Source: Lacisediminihabitans sp046156175
GTDB lineage: Bacteria > Actinomycetota > Actinomycetes > Actinomycetales > Microbacteriaceae
Assembly (NCBI RefSeq): GCF_046156175.1
Contig: NZ_JAYLVL010000001.1
Location: 868,001 to 932,000, forward strand
Reading direction: 5' to 3'
Length of the DNA stretch: 64,000 nucleotides
Below the pieces are notes generated by a model, which saw only the letters and a list, made by a program, of their open reading frames with translations, did not search any database and was not told the origin of the DNA. Shown one piece after another: positions 44,675-51,263 of the stretch (the stretch's first letter is position 1; each line of letters opens with the position of its first letter). Position numbers and translations under genes: made by a program.

Positions 44675-45699
44675 ATCGCCGGGGCCTCATCGGTGGTCAG
44701 GTGCGGCGCGATGTCGCGGGGATCCATCGTGCCGGCGAGAACCTGCGCGACCTGGGAGACGATGGGCATGTCCACCCCGCGCGCGGCGGCGAGCTCGAGG
44801 ATCGGTGCCACGGAGGAGAGACCCTCGGCCGTCTGGTTCATCTGCTTCACGACGTCCGTGAAGCTGTATCCCTGTCCGAGCAGTCGCCCGGCGGTGTTGT
44901 TGCGGGAGAGCGAAGACTCGCAGGTCGCGATGAGGTCGCCGAGGCCCGCAAGACCGGACAGGGTCTGCGCGAGCCCGCCGTAGGCGACGGCGAAGTCTGT
45001 CATCTCCACCAGCCCGCGAGTGATGATCGAGGCCTTCGTGTTCTCTCCGTAGCCCACACCGTCGACGATCCCGATGGCGACGGCGATGAGGTTCTTGAGC
45101 ACCCCGCCGAACTCGGTGCCGATGACATCCGTGTTCACGAAAGAGCGGAAATAGGGGGCCGTCGCCGCCGCTGCCACGACGGTCGCAGTGTCGAGCGACA
45201 GTGACGAGACGACTGCGGCGGTCGGCTGCTCCTTGGCGATCTCGAGCGCAAGGTTGGGTCCGGATGCCACGGCCACGAGATCCGGATCGATCTCGAGCTC
45301 CTGGTGGATGACCTCGCTCATGCGATCGCGGGTGCCCTTCTCGACACCCTTCATGAGGCTCACGACGATGGCGTCCGGGGGGATCACATCGCGCACGATG
45401 CGCAGGTTCTCCCGCAGCGATTGGCTCGGCACGGAGATGAATACGATCTCCGCGCCATCGAGCACATCGGGGATGAACGAGGAGGCCCAGAGGTTGCGCG
45501 GCAGATTGATGCCGGGCAGGTAGTCGCTGTTTCGTTTGGACTGCGAGATCTCGCGGGCCAGCTCGGGGCGTCGCGCCCAGAGGGCGACGTCTGATCCGCC
45601 GTCGGCGAGCACCTTGGCGAATGTCGTGCCCCAGCTGCCAGCACCGAGCACGGCGACTCTCCGCACACCCGGGCGGGAGAGCCGGATGGGCAATGTCAT
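44662..45699 (-). CDS. gpsA: Glycerol-3-phosphate dehydrogenase [NAD(P)+]
   Basis: 345-aa enzyme that makes sn-glycerol-3-phosphate for membrane lipids. Nucleotide-binding loop VAVLGAGSWGTTFAKVLAD, then NLPRNLWASSFIPD, VASGPNLALEIAKEQPTA, and the catalytic Lys region FGGVLKNLIAVAIGIVDG. ATG at 45699 lies 4 bases after the plsC stop; a longer frame from 45732 overlaps plsC. The final residues LVE and the stop codon lie within a palindromic element box. ddl, often next to gpsA in related genomes, is absent. Confidence 0.96.
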   Translation of the reverse strand: MTLPIRLSRPGVRRVAVLGAGSWGTTFAKVLADGGSDVALWARRPELAREISQSKRNSDYLPGINLPRNLWASSFIPDVLDGAEIVFISVPSQSLRENLRIVRDVIPPDAIVVSLMKGVEKGTRDRMSEVIHQELEIDPDLVAVASGPNLALEIAKEQPTAAVVSSLSLDTATVVAAAATAPYFRSFVNTDVIGTEFGGVLKNLIAVAIGIVDGVGYGENTKASIITRGLVEMTDFAVAYGGLAQTLSGLAGLGDLIATCESSLSRNNTAGRLLGQGYSFTDVVKQMNQTAEGLSSVAPILELAAARGVDMPIVSQVAQVLAGTMDPRDIAPHLTTDEAPAILVE

Positions 45700-45703
45700 C
45701 GGA

Positions 45704-46468
45704 TTAGGGTTGTTCAAAACGACCGATCTCACTCTGGCTGTGCTTGGACGGGTCCCAGGTCTCGGCGGGCACCGGTTCGTCGCGCAGGTCGGCGAGCAGC
45801 TTCGTGATGTCCGCCATGAGAACGGCGGTCGCCGCGGTGAGCAGCTTCGGATCGAGTCCCTTGCCGCGGAAGGCGGAGAGATCCACCGGGTCGCCGATCT
45901 TCACGGTGATCGTCTTGCGCGGGAAGAGGCTGATCTTCTTGCCATAACGCGGCATCACATGCTGGGTGCCCCAGTGCGCGACCGGGATCAGCGGGATGTC
46001 GGCGAGCAGCGCCATCCGAACCGCCCCCGTCTTGCCTCGCATCGGCCACAGCTCGGGGTCGCGGGTCAGCGAGCCCTCCGGGTAGATCACGACGGCGTGC
46101 CCGGCATGCGCGAGTGCGTCGGCGGCGGCGATCGGATCCTGGCCACGCACGACTCCGGTGCGCTCGACCGGGATCTGGCCGGAGGTGCGGAGGAACCAGC
46201 CCATCACCGGCACCGAGAAGAGGGATGCCTTGGCCAGGTATCGGGGAACGCGCCCGAGCTTGTACATCACGCGCCCGATCACGACCGGATCGATCTCGCT
46301 GTAGTGGTTCGGCGAGAAGACGAACGCGCCGGTCCTCGGCAGCTTGTGGCCGTCGATGATCACGTACCGGGCGAGGAACTCCATCGGGGGCACGAGGAGG
46401 AACGCCAGGAGCCGGAAGATCGGGATCTTCTCTGAGGCGACTCGCGTCGGTGAGGTCGATCCGGTCAC
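45704..46468 (-). CDS. plsC: 1-acyl-sn-glycerol-3-phosphate acyltransferase (PlsC type)
   Basis: 254-aa acyltransferase of phospholipid synthesis. The catalytic NHYSEIDPVVIGR (HX4D) motif is followed by PVERTGVVRGQD, the substrate-binding VVIYPEGSLTRD (EGTR-like) and IPLIPVAHWG. An N-terminal amphipathic or hydrophobic segment (FRLLAFLLVPPMEFLARYV) anchors it to the membrane. It is between murA and gpsA, whose product feeds the same pathway. Confidence 0.94.
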   Translation of the reverse strand: MTGSTSPTRVASEKIPIFRLLAFLLVPPMEFLARYVIIDGHKLPRTGAFVFSPNHYSEIDPVVIGRVMYKLGRVPRYLAKASLFSVPVMGWFLRTSGQIPVERTGVVRGQDPIAAADALAHAGHAVVIYPEGSLTRDPELWPMRGKTGAVRMALLADIPLIPVAHWGTQHVMPRYGKKISLFPRKTITVKIGDPVDLSAFRGKGLDPKLLTAATAVLMADITKLLADLRDEPVPAETWDPSKHSQSEIGRFEQP

Positions 46469-46476
46469 TGCGATGG

Positions 46477-47844
46477 TCAGCCCTCGTAGACGAAGTCGGC
46501 CCCGAGAATCGCGAGCTTGTCGATGAAGTGCTCGTAGCCGCGGCTGATGATGCCGACATTGCTCACCGTCGAGACGCCCTCGGCGCTGAGCGCCGCGATG
46601 AGGTAGCTGAAGCCGCCGCGAAGATCCGGAACGCGCACGTTCGCGCCGTGCAGCTTGGTCGGACCGGTGATGACGGCAGCCTGCTCGAAGTCACGGCGGG
46701 CCACGCGGCGCGGATGATCCGGCAGTCCCTCCTTGTGAACGACGATGTTCGCGCCCATCTCGTTGAGCGCATCCGTGAAGCCGAAGCGGTCTTCGTACAC
46801 CGTCTCGTGCACGTAGGAGACTCCAGTGGCCTGCGTCAACGCCACGATGAGCGGCTGCTGCCAGTCCGTCATGAAACCGGGGTGCACATCCGTCTCGATG
46901 GAGACCGGCTTGAGCTCACCACCCGGGTGGTAGAAACGAATGCCGTCATCCTCGACGTCGAAGGCGCCTCCCACCTTGCGGAAGACATTGAGGAAGGTCA
47001 TCATCTCACTCTGGCGTGCGCCTTCCACGAAGATGTCGCCCTTGGTGACCAGCGCCGCTGCGGCCCAGCTCGCGACCTCGTTGCGGTCGAACAGAGCGCG
47101 GTGCTTGTAGCCTTCGAGGCGATCGACGCCCTCGATCAGGATGACGCGATTGGGCTCGACCGAGATGATCGCGCCCATCTTCTGCAGGATGGCGATGAGA
47201 TCCATGATCTCCGGCTCGATGGCCGCGTTCTTGAGTTCGGTTGTCCCCTGTGCGCGCACCGCGGTGAGCAGCACCTGCTCGGTTGCGCCGACGCTCGGGT
47301 ACGGCAGCTCGATGTCGGCGCCGTGGAGTCCATCCGGTGCGGTGATGTAGATGCCCTCGAACGACTTGTCCACGACGGCACCGAATGCCCGAAGGGCGTC
47401 GAGGTGGAAGTCGATGGGGCGGTCGCCGATTCGGCAGCCGCCGAGGTCGGGGATACGAGCCTCGCCGAGACGATGGAGAAGAGGACCGCAGAACAGGATC
47501 GGAATGCGACTCGACCCGGCATGCGCGTCGATCTCGGCGAAGTGCGCCCTCTCGACGTTGGATGTGTCGAAGTGCAGCTCACCCGGCTTCGGGGAGGTGA
47601 CGATGACACCGTAGACCTCGAGCAGCCCGCGAACGACCTCGACGTCGCTGATGTCGGGAACGTCCCGCAGAGTGCTCGGCGTCTCGCCGAGAAGGGCGGC
47701 CACCATCGCCTTGGTCGCAAGGTTCTTGGCGCCGCGCACCGAGATGCGGCCCTTGAGGGGGTTGCCGCCGGTGATCGTGATCTCGTCGGAGGTCAATCCC
47801 ACCCGCCGTCCTGCCTTCTGGGCATCTGTGGCTAGGGGATTCAT
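46477..47844 (-). CDS. murA: UDP-N-acetylglucosamine 1-carboxyvinyltransferase
   Basis: 455-aa enzyme of the first committed peptidoglycan step. Lys/Asn pair in ISVRGAKNLATKAMVAALL, and the catalytic-loop Cys retained in LGGCRIGDRPIDFHLDAL. Mycobacteria carry Asp there, which gives fosfomycin resistance, so this enzyme should keep the fosfomycin-reactive Cys. Later motifs include DWQQPLIVALTQATG. It lies 1 base after the leuD stop region and 8 bases before plsC, in a leuC-leuD-murA-plsC-gpsA run. Confidence 0.96.
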   Translation of the reverse strand: MNPLATDAQKAGRRVGLTSDEITITGGNPLKGRISVRGAKNLATKAMVAALLGETPSTLRDVPDISDVEVVRGLLEVYGVIVTSPKPGELHFDTSNVERAHFAEIDAHAGSSRIPILFCGPLLHRLGEARIPDLGGCRIGDRPIDFHLDALRAFGAVVDKSFEGIYITAPDGLHGADIELPYPSVGATEQVLLTAVRAQGTTELKNAAIEPEIMDLIAILQKMGAIISVEPNRVILIEGVDRLEGYKHRALFDRNEVASWAAAALVTKGDIFVEGARQSEMMTFLNVFRKVGGAFDVEDDGIRFYHPGGELKPVSIETDVHPGFMTDWQQPLIVALTQATGVSYVHETVYEDRFGFTDALNEMGANIVVHKEGLPDHPRRVARRDFEQAAVITGPTKLHGANVRVPDLRGGFSYLIAALSAEGVSTVSNVGIISRGYEHFIDKLAILGADFVYEG

Positions 47845-48471
47845 CTATTCACCTGCATCATTGTGGTTCGAGACCTGCTGTACCGGGAGTGTGAGGGGCC
47901 GCCAGGATTCCCGACGAGTCTCGAACTCAGTGATCTCCGCTTCGTTGCGCAGGGTGAGTCCGATGTCGTCCAGGCCTTCGAGCAGCCGCCACCTAGTGTA
48001 ATCGTCGATCGCGAATGGCACGGTGACGTCGCCGATCGTCGCCGTTTTGGCGACGAGATCGACGGATGCCTCGATGCCGGGATTCGCGTCGATGGCGGCC
48101 CACAGTGCCTCGAGGTCCGATTCGCTGATCTCGCCGGCGAGCAGCCCCTGCTTGCCGGAGTTGCCGCGGAAGATGTCACCGAAGCGGGGGCTGAGCACGG
48201 CGGCGAATCCGTAGTCACGCAGGGCCCAGACGGCGTGCTCGCGGCTGGATCCGGTGCCGAAGTCCGGTCCGGCGATGAGCACCCGGGCGCCGGCGAAGGC
48301 GGGATTGTTGAGCACGAAATCGGGGTCCTGGCGCCACGCGTAGAAGAGCGCGTCGTCGAATCCGGTCTTGGTGACCCGCTTGAGGAACACCGCGGGGATG
48401 ATCTGGTCGGTGTCGACGTTGGCGCGCTCGAGGGGCACCGCGACGCCCGTGACCACGGAGACCTTGTCCAT
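47845..48471 (-). CDS. leuD: 3-isopropylmalate dehydratase small subunit
   Basis: 208-aa partner of LeuC in leucine synthesis. Motifs are VPLERANVDTDQIIPAVFLKR, LIAGPDFGTGSSREHAVWAL and AVLSPRFGDIFRGNSGKQGLL. ATG at 48471 overlaps the leuC stop by one base (TGATG). The longer open frame upstream is antisense-phase noise inside leuC. Confidence 0.97.
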   Translation of the reverse strand: MDKVSVVTGVAVPLERANVDTDQIIPAVFLKRVTKTGFDDALFYAWRQDPDFVLNNPAFAGARVLIAGPDFGTGSSREHAVWALRDYGFAAVLSPRFGDIFRGNSGKQGLLAGEISESDLEALWAAIDANPGIEASVDLVAKTATIGDVTVPFAIDDYTRWRLLEGLDDIGLTLRNEAEITEFETRRESWRPLTLPVQQVSNHNDAGE

Positions 48472-49961
48472 CAGTTGCCCGCCGTTCCGCTGGTCGAGTA
48501 GGGCGCTCCAGCGCCCGTATCGTGCCCCGAGGTATCGAGACCGAGGTCCCACGGCGAACTCAGCGTCCCGCGGATCGCGGTCGCCGCTGCCACCAGCGGC
48601 GACACCAGATGGGTGCGCCCGCCCTTGCCCTGCCGACCCTCGAAGTTGCGGTTGGAGGTGGATGCGCAACGCTCGCCCGGAGCGAGCTGGTCGGGATTCA
48701 TCCCGAGACACATCGAGCAGCCGGCGAATCGCCACTCCGCTCCGAAGTCCTTGACGATCTGGTCGATGCCCTCGGCTTCGGCCTCGATGCGCACGCGAGC
48801 CGAACCCGGCATGACCATGACGCGCACGCCATCCGCCTTCTTCTGACCCTTGATGATCGAGGCGAAGGCCCGCAGGTCTTCGATGCGGCTGTTGGTGCAC
48901 GATCCCATGAAGACCGCGTCGACATGGATGTCCTTGAGCGGCGTGCCCGCCTCGAGATCCATGTACTCGAGGGCCCGCTCGGCGGAGGCACGCTCGTTCA
49001 TATCGATGATCAGCGAGGGATCGGGCACGCGGTCGCTGAGCGACGCGCCCTGCCCGGGATTTGTTCCCCAGGTGACGAACGGTTCGAGCTCGTCGGCGTC
49101 GAGGTACACCTCGGCGTCGAACACCGCATCGGCATCGGTTGCGAGGGTGTTCCAGTAGGCGACCGCCGCATCCCAGTCCGCACCCTTCGGCGCGTGCGCG
49201 CGCCCCTCGAGGTAGTCGTAGGTCACCTGGTCCGGCGCGATCATTCCGGCCCGGGCTCCCGCTTCGATCGACATGTTGCAGACGGTCATCCGGCCCTCCA
49301 TGGAGAGGGAACGGATGGCGCTGCCGCGGAACTCGAGCACGTAGCCCTGCCCGCCTCCGGTGCCGATCTGGGCGATGACCGCGAGGATGATGTCCTTGGC
49401 CGTCACTCCCGGGCGCAGGGTGCCCTCCACGGTGATCGCCATCGTCTTGAACGGGCTGAGTGGCAGGGTCTGCGTGGCGAGCACATGCTCAACCTCGCTG
49501 GTGCCGATGCCGAACGCCATCGCGCCGAACGCTCCGTGGGTCGAGGTGTGGGAGTCGCCGCAGACGACGGTGATCCCCGGCATGGTGAGGCCGAGCTGCG
49601 GGCCGACGACGTGAACGATTCCCTGATCGATGTCGCCGAGGGAGTGCAGGCGCACCCCGAACTCCGCGCAGTTGTTGCGCAGGGTCTGGATCTGCGTGCG
49701 GCTCGTGAGATCCGCGATGGGCTTGTCGATGTCCAGGGTCGGGGTGTTGTGATCCTCAGTGGCGATGGTGAGGTCGAGGCGGCGCACCGGGCGACCGGCG
49801 AGGCGGAGTCCGTCGAAGGCCTGTGGGCTCGTCACCTCGTGAACGAGGTGGAGGTCGATGTAGATGAGGTCGGGATTGCCGTCCTCACCCTTGACGACGA
49901 GGTGGTCATCCCACACCTTTTCGGCGAGTGTGCGGGGTGCTGCGGTGATTACATCGTTCAT
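48471..49961 (-). CDS. leuC: 3-isopropylmalate dehydratase large subunit, with repeat-derived C-terminal tail
   Basis: 496-aa 4Fe-4S isomerase of leucine synthesis. Cluster Cys residues are in FMGSCTNSRIEDLRAF and FAGCSMCLGMNPDQL; other motifs are VCGDSHTSTHGAFGAMAFGIG and STSNRNFEGRQGKGGRTHL. The conserved end is around VAAATAIRGTLSSPWDL; the last 23 residues (GLDTSGHDTGAGAPY...) are encoded by a palindromic repeat. ATG at 49961 has AGGAGAG upstream. A Leu-rich leader peptide and attenuator hairpin lie ahead of it. Confidence 0.97.
   Translation of the reverse strand: MNDVITAAPRTLAEKVWDDHLVVKGEDGNPDLIYIDLHLVHEVTSPQAFDGLRLAGRPVRRLDLTIATEDHNTPTLDIDKPIADLTSRTQIQTLRNNCAEFGVRLHSLGDIDQGIVHVVGPQLGLTMPGITVVCGDSHTSTHGAFGAMAFGIGTSEVEHVLATQTLPLSPFKTMAITVEGTLRPGVTAKDIILAVIAQIGTGGGQGYVLEFRGSAIRSLSMEGRMTVCNMSIEAGARAGMIAPDQVTYDYLEGRAHAPKGADWDAAVAYWNTLATDADAVFDAEVYLDADELEPFVTWGTNPGQGASLSDRVPDPSLIIDMNERASAERALEYMDLEAGTPLKDIHVDAVFMGSCTNSRIEDLRAFASIIKGQKKADGVRVMVMPGSARVRIEAEAEGIDQIVKDFGAEWRFAGCSMCLGMNPDQLAPGERCASTSNRNFEGRQGKGGRTHLVSPLVAAATAIRGTLSSPWDLGLDTSGHDTGAGAPYSTSGTAGN
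48487..48542. repeat. Dispersed palindromic element inside the leuC reading frame
   Basis: Minus strand: GGTCTCGATACC...GATACGGGCGC-TGGA-GCGCCC...TACTCGACCAGCGG. The perfect 6-pair stem is at 48501-48516. Left and right boxes match the copies at 21420 and 44615. It is translated as the C-terminal tail of LeuC, with leuD starting 16 bases beyond it. Confidence 0.8.
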
Positions 49962-50023
49962 TGTCGTGCGCTCTCCTATACCAAACGGTGGTCAGCCAGC
50001 GGCGCGTAAACCCGCACCAGACT

Positions 50024-50062
50024 CCGCGACGAGGGAGGCCTGGAAACTAGGACTCGTCGCGG
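50024..50062 (-). terminator. Attenuator hairpin of leuCD
   Basis: CCGCGACGAG (minus strand 50062-50053) pairs exactly with CTCGTCGCGG (50033-50024), a 10-pair stem with a 19-base loop. The 5' arm overlaps the last codons of the leader peptide, so a ribosome stalled at the Leu codons would leave it free or covered differently from one that reaches the stop. That is classic attenuation geometry. A competing antiterminator was not resolved. Confidence 0.65.
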
Positions 50063-50091
50063 CTACGAAGAAGAAGCAGACCGAACAACAC
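50047..50091 (-). CDS. Leucine leader peptide of leuCD (14 residues)
   Basis: GTG start; peptide VLFGLLLLRSRDES with five Leu codons in its first eight, including four in a row (CTG CTT CTT CTT). It ends 86 bases before leuC. Leu-rich leader peptides control branched-chain amino acid genes by ribosome-mediated attenuation in many actinobacteria. A -10 box six bases upstream suggests it is translated from the 5' end of the mRNA. Too short for standard gene finders. Confidence 0.75.
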   Translation of the reverse strand: MLFGLLLLRSRDES

Positions 50092-50298
50092 CGCTTCAGG
50101 CTAACACCGTTTGGGAATCCTCCTCGGCTGGCGGTTCGGCGCGCTCGGATCCGGCGCTGACGTTCCCGACCAGCGCCCTCAGCCCGAGTCGAGTCGGGGT
50201 AGATGCGGGTTGAGACCACGGCAGGTCGCCTTTTGTCCCGAGTCGAAAAACGGCGGTACAGGGCTCTCGGCGCCGGTCGGGGGAACCGTACTAGAGGA

Positions 50299-51201
50299 TC
50301 AGGCGCGCACCACGGTCACGATGAACTCGCCGAGCTCCACCTCCGCGCCATCCGGCACCACCACACGGGTACCCGGGTCGACCTGCACGACGTCCACGCC
50401 TGGGGCTGCGACGAACACGCCGTTGGTCGAATCGAGATCGTGCACCCAGAGGATGCCGCCCTCGAGCTCGAGAAGAGCGTGCGTCTTCGAAAGCGATTTG
50501 GCGGGATCGAGCGCCGGCAGGAGAGCGGCCGTGGGCCAGGCGGCGTTTGCCACCGGATCCCGCCCGATGATCACGGCGGAGGCGACCGGCACGGACTGCC
50601 CGGTCGGGAGTACGACACTCCACGCCGTCGTGGAGTCGCGCAGGGGAACGCTCGCGCGGGTCTCGTCGACGGATGCCTCGGACGACACCGAAGCGGCCGG
50701 AATCGAAAGTCCCGGCACCGGAGTCAGTGGAACTAAAGCTGTCGGAACCAAAGCAGTCGGCAGCGAAGCAGTCGGCAGCGAAGCAGTCGGCACCGAAGCA
50801 GTCGGCAGCGAGTCGGGCGTCACCGAAGCCGGCGCGGCCTCCCCGACGGCCGACGGAACGACCGGCGGCACACCCGGCATCACCGGGAAGAACACGATCT
50901 CGTCGATCGGCGAACCCGGAGAGATCGGCGAACCCGGAGAGATCGGAGAGCCCGGAGAAGCCGAAGCGCCCGCAGAATCCGAAGCGCCCGCAGAACCCGG
51001 AGAACCCTTGGGAGCGACCCGAGGCGGCACGATCCGCGCGTTCGCCACCTGATGCGTGGCCGAATCGGCGATACCCGGGGGCAGCGTGATGAACTCCTCC
51101 GGATCATCCGGTTCGGTCGCGACCGGTGCGGAAGCCGGGCTCGCGGCCGGCAACAGCCCGGGTGGCGGAGTGATCAGGAGGGGGTTGCCTTCGTCCGACA
51201 C
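50299..51201 (-). CDS. FHA domain protein with low-complexity N-terminal half
   Basis: 300-aa protein. Residues 1-200 are Pro/Ser/Ala-rich with short tandem repeats (SPGSPI three times; LPTAS/VPTAS about six times). The C-terminal 100 residues are an FHA phosphothreonine-binding domain with all key residues: VIIGRDP, SLSKTHALLEL and DLDSTNGVFV. It is the last gene of the MoxR/DUF58/transglutaminase operon, and the Ser/Thr kinase upstream is a candidate for the kinase whose products it reads. GTG start. No signal peptide or membrane helix, so cytoplasmic. The 183 bases 3' of it (50115-50298) contain no gene I can support. Confidence 0.85.
   Translation of the reverse strand: MSDEGNPLLITPPPGLLPAASPASAPVATEPDDPEEFITLPPGIADSATHQVANARIVPPRVAPKGSPGSAGASDSAGASASPGSPISPGSPISPGSPIDEIVFFPVMPGVPPVVPSAVGEAAPASVTPDSLPTASVPTASLPTASLPTALVPTALVPLTPVPGLSIPAASVSSEASVDETRASVPLRDSTTAWSVVLPTGQSVPVASAVIIGRDPVANAAWPTAALLPALDPAKSLSKTHALLELEGGILWVHDLDSTNGVFVAAPGVDVVQVDPGTRVVVPDGAEVELGEFIVTVVRA
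50721..50815. repeat. Tandem 15-bp repeats in the FHA protein gene
   Basis: About six near-identical copies of GCAGTCGGCAGCGAA encode the LPTAS-type pentapeptide repeats. Copies drift at the left end, which suggests expansion by slippage. Confidence 0.8.
50908..50961. repeat. Tandem 18-bp repeats in the FHA protein gene
   Basis: Two exact copies of GGCGAACCCGGAGAGATC and a third diverged copy encode SPGSPI repeats, followed by looser ASDSAGAS-type repeats up to about 51005. Confidence 0.75.
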
Positions 51202-51263
51202 AGCGCCCTCCCCGGTTGGTCCGTCAGTCGAGCAATGCTAACTCACCGTTCGCCGAGCGTCGG

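Larger units (their letters stand above)
49981..50114 (-). promoter_or_regulatory. leuCD leader region: promoter and distant inverted repeat
   Basis: TAGCCT (minus strand, 50103-50098) is a TAnnnT -10 box placed six bases before the leader-peptide GTG, so a leaderless leader mRNA is predicted. CCAAACGGTG (49981-49990) and CACCGTTTGG (50105-50114) are a perfect 10-base inverted pair, 114 bases apart, one over the promoter and one next to the leuC ribosome site. They could be operator half-sites or an RNA long-range pair if transcription starts further upstream. No clear -35 box was seen. Confidence 0.6.

Noticed and set aside
50721..51005. Regular short repeats considered as a CRISPR-like array
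   Set aside because: Repeats are 15 and 18 bp, directly adjacent without spacers, and in frame in an FHA protein gene.
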